A stretch of DNA of 15,609 nucleotides from Euryarchaeota archaeon UBA602 (GTDB taxonomy: Archaea; Thermoplasmatota; Poseidoniia; Poseidoniales; Thalassarchaeaceae). Of the stretch, positions 1-6,752 are shown piece by piece. The position numbers were made by a program, and so were the translations under genes. The DNA lies in NCBI GenBank assembly GCA_002498455.1, contig DAHO01000095.1, positions 1 to 15,609 of the forward strand, given 5' to 3'. A model generated the notes under the pieces. The model saw only the letters and a list, made by a program, of their open reading frames with translations. It was not told where the DNA came from and made no database searches. The first letter of the stretch is position 1. The number at the start of each line of letters is the position of its first letter.

Positions 1-1
1 T

Positions 2-1504
2 TGGGGACTGGGATTGGATCAGAAGGATGACACCGTGGTTCTCGCAGGTTATCATCGAGATTTACTCACCGGTGGGACTTACCAGGATGCCACTTCAATC
101 TTCCTAATCAAGACAGATTCACCCTTGTCCGCGGATGATTGGGTAATCCATCGCAATACAATTCTTGATATCGAAATGTACCCTCGATCAGCACCTCCGA
201 TTGAAATTGAAATCGGAAAAGATGACCTTCACATTCTTCATCAAAATTTGAGAGATGACTCTACGGGAGAGGTACGACTGGGCATGTTCTATGCGCACGG
301 TTCAGCCGACGAACAAAACTGGGCGTTCTCAATCGCCGTTGGAGATGATGCGACGCATGGTCGAATGTTGGTGCTTGAAAATAAGGATGGTACGGAGTCA
401 TTGTATACGGCATGGCGTGAAGGTTCAGAAGCCGAAGCAGAATTGGTGACACGTATTTCTCCCCCATCTTGGTTTCAAGGGGATGAGGTCCGGACTCCAG
501 CTCGCGGTCTGTCAAACATTGCACTGATTGAAACTGATCGCGGTGTACAGATATTGTATGACGCCATTTCACCCACCGGTCCAAAATTGCACTACGGTTT
601 GTTATCTGTGGAAGACAGTGGCACAGAAATGTGGCTATCTGACATGGTCAGTAGTGGTGTACTTGTCACCGCCTGGCGCACCGAAGACACAGGCGAGTTG
701 CATTTCACTTATGCCACAAGCAATGGTTTGAGAGTTCGAAAGATGGTTGAAGATCCTATTGCAAGTACACCAGACTCCGGCATTCTTGATTCCATTCGAT
801 TGCAACTGGGTTTGGATTCGAATACCTTCAACGCCTTGGTCAATACCATCATGATCACTTGTTGCTCACTCTCACTATTCATTGCGTTGGTCGTGACGAC
901 CAATCGACGTCGTCGTGGCGAATCCAAAGGTGAGACCGAATTTGTCAACGAGAACTGGGTTGATCTTGAATCTCCCAGCTCTGATTCGGATAGTGTCGAA
1001 CTTACTCCCGTGGTTTCTGTCGATGAAGAATCTGAAGATGAAGTATCGCAATCGACCGATGAAGACGCCGATGGAGTGAAGATTGTCGCCACCATTGAAT
1101 CCGATTCTGTAGACGTTGAGGAAACAGTACCTTCCGGTCGGGCAGCTCGCGCATCTCGACGCGAAAAGCGCGCTACTGAGGCAGAAATGAAACAAGTCTT
1201 GGAAGAGATGCATAAGGCGATGGAAGAGTCAGGCTTACCACCCTTGCCAAACCCCGGTGAATTGCCACCGCCCGGAGAATTGCCACCCCTGCCAGCCCCT
1301 GGCGAGTTGCCTCCGTTGCCAACTCCTGGTGATTTGCCTCCACTCGGCGACTTACCACCCCCCGGCGAGTTGCCTCCCTTGCCTGATTTGCCTGCTCCAG
1401 AGATTCCTGTGAATTGCGAACATTGCGATTCTACATTTACTGCAAGAGCAAACAAAGCGCGTCGAATCAAATGTCCATTGTGTGGAGAAACTGTAAGAAT
1501 TTGA
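2..1504 (+). CDS. Membrane-anchored protein with outer domain, Pro-rich tail and C-terminal zinc ribbon (5' partial)
   Basis: The frame is open to the left edge, so the N-terminus is missing; a TTG at 14 is only an internal codon. Counting from that TTG, residues 1-270 are a soluble, strand-rich region with repeated short motifs such as LHYGLLSVED and LHFTYATSNGL, which looks like beta-propeller or sandwich repeats. One membrane span follows at about 275-296, then an Arg cluster (NRRRR), which puts the rest in the cytoplasm by the positive-inside rule. The inner part is acidic (330-370), has a short charged helix (378-405), a Pro-rich stretch built on PPLPxPGEL (408-465), and ends in a CxxC-x15-CxxC zinc ribbon (Cys468, 471, 487, 490). 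The stop lies 9 bases before glmS. I do not recognise a named family. The layout suggests a surface sensor or scaffold with an inner zinc-binding tail, but no function can be given. Confidence 0.8.
   Translation, partial: WGLGLDQKDDTVVLAGYHRDLLTGGTYQDATSIFLIKTDSPLSADDWVIHRNTILDIEMYPRSAPPIEIEIGKDDLHILHQNLRDDSTGEVRLGMFYAHGSADEQNWAFSIAVGDDATHGRMLVLENKDGTESLYTAWREGSEAEAELVTRISPPSWFQGDEVRTPARGLSNIALIETDRGVQILYDAISPTGPKLHYGLLSVEDSGTEMWLSDMVSSGVLVTAWRTEDTGELHFTYATSNGLRVRKMVEDPIASTPDSGILDSIRLQLGLDSNTFNALVNTIMITCCSLSLFIALVVTTNRRRRGESKGETEFVNENWVDLESPSSDSDSVELTPVVSVDEESEDEVSQSTDEDADGVKIVATIESDSVDVEETVPSGRAARASRREKRATEAEMKQVLEEMHKAMEESGLPPLPNPGELPPPGELPPLPAPGELPPLPTPGDLPPLGDLPPPGELPPLPDLPAPEIPVNCEHCDSTFTARANKARRIKCPLCGETVRI
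1235..1408 (+). repeat. In-frame Pro-rich repeat coding PPLPxPGEL units
   Basis: About seven degenerate units with the pattern PPLPxPGEL or PPPGEL follow each other inside the first gene, just before its zinc ribbon. At DNA level the units share gaattgccacc / gagttgcctcc words but are diverged by synonymous changes, so this is an old coding repeat rather than a fresh tandem expansion. Poly-proline stretches like this often act as stiff spacers or as binding sites for partner proteins; which applies here is unknown. Confidence 0.8.
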
Positions 1505-1507
1505 GGG
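1503..1507 (+). promoter_or_regulatory. Ribosome binding site of glmS
   Basis: GAGGG overlaps the stop codon of the upstream gene and ends 6 bases before the glmS ATG. It supports both the start chosen for glmS and translation from a shared transcript. Confidence 0.6.
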
Positions 1508-1513
1508 CTCGAT

Positions 1514-3334
1514 ATGTGCGGCATCATTGGATATATTGGGCATCAACAGGCGATTCCGTTTCTTCTCGACGGATTACGTAGATTGGAATACAGGGGTTAT
1601 GATTCATCAGGTGTCGCTGTGAAAAATGGCGATATATCTGTTCACAAGAAAACGGGGAAAGTCGCCGATTTGGAAGCATCACTCCCGACTAAAGTCGAAG
1701 GTACATGTGGAATTGCCCATACGCGCTGGGCCACACATGGAGGGGTCACCGACGAGAATGCACATCCACATTGTTCAGCAGATGGAAAGATTGCCTTGGT
1801 CCACAATGGAATCATTGAAAATGCTCGTAGTCTTCGAAATTATCTCGAAAAAGAAGGAATCAAACTGCGTTCGGAAACCGATTCTGAAGTCTTGGTTCAT
1901 ATGATTGATCGTGAAATTTCTACCGGTGCGAAACCGCTGACAGCCGTTCGACGTACACTCAAACGAGCCCGGGGAACTTGGGGTATTTGTGTTGTCTTTG
2001 AGAGCCATGAGAAAATCATCTGTGCCCGAAACGGTTCTCCATTGGTCATCGGATTGGGGTCGGGAGAAAATTGGGTTGCGAGCGACACATTGCCTTTGCA
2101 AGCACTGACTCAACAAGTGATTCGTCTTGAGGATGGAGATTTGGCTGAGGTTAGCGTCGATGGCATCAAAACCAGTCGATTTGATGGTAGAACAACCGAT
2201 TCTGAAGTCACCTCTTTGGATGGGGAATGGGGTGAAGCTGAACTTGGTGATTACCCCCACTTCATGCTCAAAGAAATCCATGAGCAACCCGAAGCACTTC
2301 GTCAATGTTTGACCGGACGTTTGGATCTGAAGAATGGCAACGCTCGTTTAGGTGGACTTGGACTTACAGCCAAACAATTACAGAAAATCCCGCATGTTCG
2401 ACTTTTGGGTTGCGGGACCGCCCTGCATGCTTCTCAGGTGGGACGTCTAGTCATCGAACAATTGGCTCGCGTACCCACAGTGGCCCACGTCAGCAGTGAA
2501 TTCAGGCACAACAACCCCGTCATTGAAACCGATGCTATTCATTTTGCAGTCAGTCAATCGGGTGAGACCGCAGACACACTTGCAGCGGTCAAGGAAATTC
2601 AACTCAAAGGTGGTGAGGTACGGGGCGTTATCAACGTCGTCGGTTCGACCATTGCACGTCAATGTGGCCGAGGTTGCTACATTCACTCTGGTCCCGAACA
2701 ATCGGTGGCTTCCACCAAGGCGTTCTCCAACATGGTTGCCGCCCTGTCTTTGTTTGCAATCCAAATTGGTCGCGCTCGTTCTCTTTCTAGAGAAAAAGGG
2801 AAGCATCTGGTCAAATCTTTGCAGAAAGTTCCTCAACTGGTTGAGGAATATCTGGCCAATCAAGGTCCAATTGACGAAGTTGTTGATTTAGTCAAGGATG
2901 CAAAAAGTGTGTTGTTCTTGGGTCGTGGTATCTCTGCACCCGTTGCACGTGAAGGGGCGCTAAAGTTGATGGAAATTGCTTACATCCCTTGTTTGGCATA
3001 TCCTGCGGGTGAGATGAAACATGGGCCGATTGCTCTGCTGGAAGAAGGTAGCCCAGTCGTTGTGGTTGCCCCAAACGATTCATTGAAGGAAAAGACGGTT
3101 TCAAGTATCCAAGAATGTCGTGCTCGCGGTGCCAAGATTATTCTGATTCATGAAGAGGGTGATTCGATTGCAGAAGAGGCGGATATCTCGATTCCTGTGC
3201 CCGCTACCGATCCAATGTTTACACCCATGCTCACCGTTTTGCCTTTGCAACTGATTGCGTACAAGGCAGCGCTGGCACTTGGTTGTGATGTGGATCGACC
3301 ACGAAATCTCGCGAAATCAGTGACCGTAGAATAA
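1514..3334 (+). CDS. glmS: Glutamine--fructose-6-phosphate aminotransferase (isomerizing)
   Basis: Makes glucosamine-6-phosphate from fructose-6-phosphate and glutamine, the first step to UDP-GlcNAc and other amino sugars. Length (606 aa) is normal. The N-terminal class II glutaminase domain starts MCGIIGYIG with Cys2 as nucleophile, followed by RLEYRGYDSSG (23-33), HTRWATHGG (69-77), HNGIIEN (97-103) and SETDSEV (120-126). Two SIS sugar-isomerase domains follow: LLGCGTALHAS (297-307), SQSGETADT (347-355), STKAF (400-404), then EGALKLMEIAY with Glu487 and GEMKHGP with His503. The C-terminal signature PRNLAKSVTVE holds the catalytic Lys601. All key residues are present, so the enzyme should be active. 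The start is fixed because Cys2 must follow the initiator Met. It lies 9 bases after the previous gene and is probably cotranscribed with it. Its stop codon sits inside a perfect hairpin shared with the convergent gene. Confidence 0.97.
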   Translation: MCGIIGYIGHQQAIPFLLDGLRRLEYRGYDSSGVAVKNGDISVHKKTGKVADLEASLPTKVEGTCGIAHTRWATHGGVTDENAHPHCSADGKIALVHNGIIENARSLRNYLEKEGIKLRSETDSEVLVHMIDREISTGAKPLTAVRRTLKRARGTWGICVVFESHEKIICARNGSPLVIGLGSGENWVASDTLPLQALTQQVIRLEDGDLAEVSVDGIKTSRFDGRTTDSEVTSLDGEWGEAELGDYPHFMLKEIHEQPEALRQCLTGRLDLKNGNARLGGLGLTAKQLQKIPHVRLLGCGTALHASQVGRLVIEQLARVPTVAHVSSEFRHNNPVIETDAIHFAVSQSGETADTLAAVKEIQLKGGEVRGVINVVGSTIARQCGRGCYIHSGPEQSVASTKAFSNMVAALSLFAIQIGRARSLSREKGKHLVKSLQKVPQLVEEYLANQGPIDEVVDLVKDAKSVLFLGRGISAPVAREGALKLMEIAYIPCLAYPAGEMKHGPIALLEEGSPVVVVAPNDSLKEKTVSSIQECRARGAKIILIHEEGDSIAEEADISIPVPATDPMFTPMLTVLPLQLIAYKAALALGCDVDRPRNLAKSVTVE

Positions 3335-3355
3335 TCTACATTCGATTGTAGATTA
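3332..3355. terminator. Perfect 9-bp hairpin between convergent gene ends
   Basis: TAATCTACA (3332-3340) and TGTAGATTA (3347-3355) are exact reverse complements around the loop ttcgat. The left arm contains the glmS stop codon TAA and the hairpin covers the last codons and TAG stop of the opposite gene. It could end or stabilise both transcripts. There is no long U-run after it on either side, so a bacterial-type terminator is not shown; the role is inferred from position. Confidence 0.45.
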
Positions 3356-3602
3356 ATCCCAGTCCAATTATAACTGAACCTTGGAAAAAACCGTCTGCAA
3401 CACTGTTCATATAATTATACCAAATGAGATTAAACGCTTCTTCAGAAATAGATGTCTCGAATAAATCAAAAAAAATCTGTGTCGCAATCACAAATTTGAG
3501 CAAAATGATGGATGGGCCTAACACTAACAAGAAATTAGCAGCTTTTTTATTTCGCCGAACGGTTGAATTTGAGGCAATATCTGGATTTGATGATGATTGC
3601 AT
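3336..3602 (-). CDS. Small two-span membrane protein, unknown function
   Basis: 88 aa. A polar, Ser/Asn-rich N-terminus with RRNKK is followed by a hydrophobic segment at about 23-45 (FLLVLGPSIILLKFVIATQI) and a second at about 70-86 (FFQGSVIIGLGLIY), ending NRM. The ATG at 3602 is preferred over an upstream TTG at 3614 because GAGGAA lies 4 bases before it, overlapping the stop of the KaiC-like gene. The two are probably cotranscribed and translated in series. The region is clearly AT-richer than its neighbours. I do not recognise a family. The pairing with a RecA-fold ATPase could mean a membrane anchor or partner, which is inference only. It could also be a spurious ORF, but the ribosome site, the TM pattern and the exact fit between two genes argue for a real gene. 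Confidence 0.6.
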   Translation of the reverse strand: MQSSSNPDIASNSTVRRNKKAANFLLVLGPSIILLKFVIATQIFFDLFETSISEEAFNLIWYNYMNSVADGFFQGSVIIGLGLIYNRM

Positions 3603-3606
3603 ATAA

Positions 3607-3612
3607 TTCCTC
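3607..3612 (-). promoter_or_regulatory. Ribosome binding site of the small membrane protein
   Basis: On the minus strand GAGGAA stands 4 bases before ATG (3602) and overlaps the TGA of the KaiC-like gene. It decides the start in favour of ATG over the TTG at 3614. Confidence 0.55.
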
Positions 3613-4345
3613 AATGGATGGTGAATTTACACATCCCTGGGTCCCAACGCCATGCATGGTATCCAAGTGTATGCGCGGTATGTCGCATCTTGACAATGGC
3701 AATTTTTCGATTGATTTGGTCGCCACTTCGCTCCATAGTCAAGTGAATCACACCGTCTGAAAGGTAGTCTTCAATACCGTATTCTCCATATTGATTCTTC
3801 ATTTCACCCATCATTTCACAGATGATAAATGTCGTCAAACCGAGTCTGCGGCAGGCCTCGAAGAACCGGAAGGTTTCATCCCGAGGATTTTCCATTTGAG
3901 TCAGAGTGAAGAAAGCACCCAGTGAATCAAAGACGAGGACTTCGAAGCCAATGCTCTCACGATAATTGGTCAACTGCTTGATGAGTTGCCCCATCCAATC
4001 CACTTGGTGGGTTTTCCCAGCATCGTGCAACTGGACACGAAGGTCGGCCAAATCGATAATCGCAATGTTGCTTCGTACCCGAGGATCATCTACATTCATG
4101 CCCATATTGGCCATGTGGCCGGCGAGAGATTCCTTGGATTGTTCAAGTGTGACGTAAATTCCCGATGTTTTACCTTCAAGTACAGCGTTGTAGAGCATGG
4201 CAAAACCCAAACTTGACTTCATCGAACCTGATGTTCCTGCCAACAGACAAAGGTGCCCATTGGGGATTCCACCTTGCATCAAGTCATCCAGTCCTTGGAC
4301 ATACGTTGGGATTCTCTCACTGTCGCTACTCAATTGGCCCACCAT
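3611..4345 (-). CDS. KaiC/RadA-like single-domain ATPase
   Basis: 244 aa RecA-fold ATPase of the KaiC-like superfamily. Entry motif RIPTYVQGLDDLMQGGIP (11-28) is typical, followed by Walker A GTSGSMKS (37-44, Lys43), the strand YVTLEQ (64-69), Walker B EVLVFDS (135-141, Asp140) and the C-terminal block IAIVKMRHTAHTLGYHAW. In KaiC the catalytic pair after the third strand is Glu-Glu; here it is Glu68-Gln69, and Walker A has Met where Gly is usual, so ATP turnover may be slow. The start is uncertain: TTG 4426, ATG 4396 or ATG 4345. ATG 4345 is chosen because the KaiC domain begins just after it and an AT box lies 21-28 bases upstream, as in a leaderless archaeal transcript. It has only one ATPase domain, so it is not a clock protein; such ATPases are generally signalling or regulatory proteins with unknown targets. 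Confidence 0.85.
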   Translation of the reverse strand: MVGQLSSDSERIPTYVQGLDDLMQGGIPNGHLCLLAGTSGSMKSSLGFAMLYNAVLEGKTSGIYVTLEQSKESLAGHMANMGMNVDDPRVRSNIAIIDLADLRVQLHDAGKTHQVDWMGQLIKQLTNYRESIGFEVLVFDSLGAFFTLTQMENPRDETFRFFEACRRLGLTTFIICEMMGEMKNQYGEYGIEDYLSDGVIHLTMERSGDQINRKIAIVKMRHTAHTLGYHAWRWDPGMCKFTIH

Positions 4346-4365
4346 ACCGAGGGATTCACTGCAAG

Positions 4366-4373
4366 AAAATAAA
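4366..4373. promoter_or_regulatory. AT box probably shared by divergent KaiC-like and maf genes
   Basis: AAAATAAA (TTTATTTT on the other strand) is the only AT-rich block in the divergent gap. It spans -29 to -22 from the maf ATG (4395) and -28 to -21 from the KaiC-like ATG (4345), the place of an archaeal TATA box for a leaderless transcript in both directions. The minus-strand reading fits the TATA consensus slightly better. Inference from spacing only. Confidence 0.5.
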
Positions 4374-4394
4374 CGCGACCCTCCTCGGGTTGCC

Positions 4395-4964
4395 ATGGGA
4401 ATGGTCCTTCTTGCCTCCGCATCCAAACGTCGGGCGTCGATGTTGGAGCCCCTTGGATTGGAGATTATTCAACGTCCTCTAACTGCACAAGAACGTCCAC
4501 ACAAGCATGGAGTCCCCATTTCAAAGCAGGTTGAATACACCCTATTGGGCAAAATCGAGGCGGCCCAACGAGAATGTACAGCACCGATTGTCATTGTTGC
4601 AGATACCCTAGTTGAAGATCCAGACGATGCGTTGAACCCGATGGGTCAACCGTCCAATCGACAAGAGGCACTCAACATGCTTCTGCGACTCAGTGGTCGC
4701 AATCACCGTGTGTGGAGTGGGACCGCTGTACTCAGCGGGGATGTGGTACAATCCTGGATCTCTTCAGCGACGGTTTCCATCGATTCCCTTTCAGATGATG
4801 TACTGGAAGCACTGATTGTCTCCGAATCCTGGAGAGGTAAAGCCGGAGGATACGACTTGGCTGGTGCCATGGGTCAATACGCGCAAATTATCAACGGTGA
4901 CGAGGAAACTGTACTTGGCTTGTGCCCACAGACATTTGACTATTTACGATCCATGCTCGAATGA
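4395..4964 (+). CDS. maf: Maf-like nucleotide pyrophosphatase
   Basis: 189 aa. Family members hydrolyse non-canonical or modified NTPs (or dTTP/UTP) to monophosphates. Visible motifs are LLASASKRRASML (5-17, the Ser and paired Arg loop), IVIVADTLVE with Asp70 at the catalytic place, the MGQPSNRQEALNML block, LSGRNHRVWSGTAV, GKAGGYDLAG (148-157) and a DEETVLGL end. Most family members have Gly-Lys-Pro where this has Gly84-Gln85-Pro86, so a usual active-site Lys is missing. Start: ATG 4395 or 4401, both just before the first strand; an upstream open frame to 4197 runs over the KaiC-like gene and is not coding. ATG 4395 overlaps the minus-strand ATG at 4396 in CCATGG. The 3' end overlaps the convergent BtpA gene by 25 bases. 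Substrate class cannot be told from sequence by eye. Confidence 0.85.
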   Translation: MGMVLLASASKRRASMLEPLGLEIIQRPLTAQERPHKHGVPISKQVEYTLLGKIEAAQRECTAPIVIVADTLVEDPDDALNPMGQPSNRQEALNMLLRLSGRNHRVWSGTAVLSGDVVQSWISSATVSIDSLSDDVLEALIVSESWRGKAGGYDLAGAMGQYAQIINGDEETVLGLCPQTFDYLRSMLE

Positions 4965-5725
4965 CAAAGCTCACGGACACGATTGACCTCAACCTCGTTT
5001 TCAACACGTCCATCTCGCTTGAATGCGGTGCCCACAATCAGCGCGGAAGCCAATGAAAAATCAGATACTGTTTCGTGGCGAATACCTGAGCCGACAATCA
5101 GATTCGCATCTGGCACAACAAGCTGAATACGTTCGAGGTCTTCCTTTCGAGTGGGGTTTCCTGTCCCTGAGCCCGAAATAATCAATGCATCAGCCAATCC
5201 TCGATTCCAAGCATCCTTCGCTTCTTGTTCTAGGGACCATTCGTCATCAAATGGGGTGGCGTGCTTGACACCAACATCGGCGAGAATAGCGACATCTGAA
5301 TTCAATGAATCACGGAGGCGAAGCGTCTCAGCAGCACGTCCTTCAATCAAACCTTGATCTGTAATCATGGCTCCAATGTGAACATTGACACGAATAAATG
5401 ACGCTTCCGTAGCCACTGCGATTGCCAGCGCAGCCAATGGGTCATTGCGGAGTACGTTGACGCCTACGGGTACCGGACTCAACTGGACGATGGTACGGAT
5501 AATTCGGGTCATGGCTGAAATCGTCACTGCTTCGACTTCCTTTTGGAATGGCACATCTCCAAAATTTTCCACCATGATGGCATCGACACCTCCAGCAAGA
5601 AGTGCATTCGCATCGGCGACAGCGAATCGTTCTACTTGGTCCAAATCACCGCAGTATTCTGGTGATCCAGGTAAAGCTTTGAGGTGAACCATTCCAATGA
5701 TTCCATTTGGGATCGGTTTTCGCAT
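4940..5725 (-). CDS. btpA: BtpA/SgcQ family TIM-barrel protein
   Basis: 261 aa, full length for the family. Motifs along the barrel: GMVHLKALPG (11-20), ENFGDVPF (53-60), PVGVNVLRND (86-95), IRVNVHIGAMITDQG (111-125), ADVGVKHATP (149-158), SGSGTG (184-189) and IVGSGI (210-215). The family is named after a cyanobacterial protein needed for stable photosystem I, but it is widespread in non-photosynthetic archaea and bacteria, where the reaction is unknown; the barrel with glycine-rich phosphate-type loops near the C-terminus suggests a phosphorylated substrate. It is the last gene of the minus-strand run starting at nadE, 8 bases after the epimerase, with AGGTGA before the ATG. Its 3' end overlaps maf. 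The family call is firm; function is open. Confidence 0.88.
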   Translation of the reverse strand: MRKPIPNGIIGMVHLKALPGSPEYCGDLDQVERFAVADANALLAGGVDAIMVENFGDVPFQKEVEAVTISAMTRIIRTIVQLSPVPVGVNVLRNDPLAALAIAVATEASFIRVNVHIGAMITDQGLIEGRAAETLRLRDSLNSDVAILADVGVKHATPFDDEWSLEQEAKDAWNRGLADALIISGSGTGNPTRKEDLERIQLVVPDANLIVGSGIRHETVSDFSLASALIVGTAFKRDGRVENEVEVNRVRELCHSSMDRK

Positions 5726-5729
5726 TCAA

Positions 5730-5735
5730 TCACCT
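5730..5735 (-). promoter_or_regulatory. Ribosome binding site of the BtpA-family gene
   Basis: AGGTGA on the minus strand, 4 bases before the ATG at 5725, overlapping the end of the epimerase gene. It supports translation from a shared transcript. Confidence 0.55.
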
Positions 5736-6717
5736 ATTGCTCTGCCTGTAACCAGCGCCAGCAGGAACGCAACCCTTCCTCTAGACTTTGATGAGGTGAC
5801 CAACCAAGGACCGTAGTGGATTCTGAAATGTCGGGTTTTCTTCTTCTGGAATCTCCGGGATGGCCAACCTCTTCGTAGATTATTTCAGAGTCTGAACCAG
5901 TGATTTGCAAACATAATTCAGCCAATTCTGCTATGCTAACTTCCTCAGTATTCCCGAGATTGAATGCTGCGCCCGCCAAGTTTGAACCGTCAAGTCCAGC
6001 ATCGAGTTCACCGGCCAATCGGATGCCTTCGACCGCTTCCTCTACCCAAGTGAATGAGCGTGTTTGCGAACCATCGCCATGAATGGAAATGGGTTTCCCC
6101 TTGTGACATTGCTCAAGGAAGATTCCCGTAACCTGGCCATAAGCATCACCTGGCAATCGGGGACCATAGGCATTGAATGGCCGAACGATTCTCGCATCGA
6201 GACTGTCATTGCTCACGGCATGTTGTACAAGGATTTCTCCAAGGTATTTGCTGGCTCCATAGGAATGTCTACCGTGCTTGGCTGCTGATGAAAACAAGCT
6301 GTTGGATTCATTGGTTAACGGCATTTCCGGCTGTTCACCGAAGGCTTCCGGTGAAGATGTGAATACAAATCGGGCCCCACGAGTGATTGTGAAATCCAGA
6401 GCAGTTCTCAATGTGTCGAGATTGACTTGGACGACAAAGTCAGGCCGTTCATGGAACCATCGTGTTCCGTTGATTGCAGCCAAGTGATAGACACAGTCTA
6501 CGCCTCCCAATTTATCCGCAGCCTTCTCATAATTGGCACGGATTGCCGCATCGCCCATGACCAGATGATATCCGTCCATGCCTGTGCATCCTTGCAGATT
6601 TTTTTTCTTTCCACGAAACATGTCATCGATGACGACAACCGAGTGCCCCATCATCACCAGTTGCTCGGTGAGGTAACTGCCGAGGAAGCCGGCACCACCA
6701 GTCACAATGCAACGCAT
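5734..6717 (-). CDS. NAD-dependent sugar epimerase/dehydratase, UDP-glucuronate decarboxylase-like
   Basis: 327 aa extended short-chain dehydrogenase. N-terminal NAD-binding loop TGGAGFLG (6-13), then DCVYHLAA (74-81), TSSPEAFGEQP (120-130), catalytic pair Tyr153-x3-Lys157 (YGASK), RPFNAYGPR (179-187), DGSQTRSFTWVEE (215-227) and the C-terminal RRRKPDIS (291-298) typical of UDP-glucuronate decarboxylases and close relatives. Glu124 is kept, but the residue before it is Pro where Asp or Ser is usual, so the exact reaction (decarboxylase, 4,6-dehydratase or 4-epimerase) is not certain. It acts in the cytoplasm on a nucleotide sugar for surface glycans. It lies 35 bases after aconitase X and 8 bases before the BtpA gene on the same strand. 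A GGGAGG word upstream of the ATG is too far (17 bases) for a standard ribosome site. Confidence 0.85.
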   Translation of the reverse strand: MRCIVTGGAGFLGSYLTEQLVMMGHSVVVIDDMFRGKKKNLQGCTGMDGYHLVMGDAAIRANYEKAADKLGGVDCVYHLAAINGTRWFHERPDFVVQVNLDTLRTALDFTITRGARFVFTSSPEAFGEQPEMPLTNESNSLFSSAAKHGRHSYGASKYLGEILVQHAVSNDSLDARIVRPFNAYGPRLPGDAYGQVTGIFLEQCHKGKPISIHGDGSQTRSFTWVEEAVEGIRLAGELDAGLDGSNLAGAAFNLGNTEEVSIAELAELCLQITGSDSEIIYEEVGHPGDSRRRKPDISESTTVLGWSPHQSLEEGLRSCWRWLQAEQ

Positions 6718-6752
6718 GAAGGGTCAGATACGGTCCTCCCTCAAGGAGATGC

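Noticed and set aside
1235..1408. Short repeated words suggesting a CRISPR or tandem array
   Set aside because: Units are coding, in frame, of uneven length and without spacers.
709..1527. Open frame of 272 codons on the minus strand, Gly/Ser-rich
   Set aside because: It is the mirror of the Pro-rich and acidic coding region of the first gene; it has low complexity, no domain, and runs past into glmS.
4197..4394. N-terminal extension of the maf frame by 66 codons
   Set aside because: It lies opposite the KaiC-like coding region and shows no Maf motif; the family fold starts at MGMVLLASAS.
4346..4426. N-terminal extension of the KaiC-like frame to TTG 4426 or ATG 4396
   Set aside because: The extra residues are not KaiC-like and would run over the AT box and the maf start. 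ATG 4396 remains a possible alternative.
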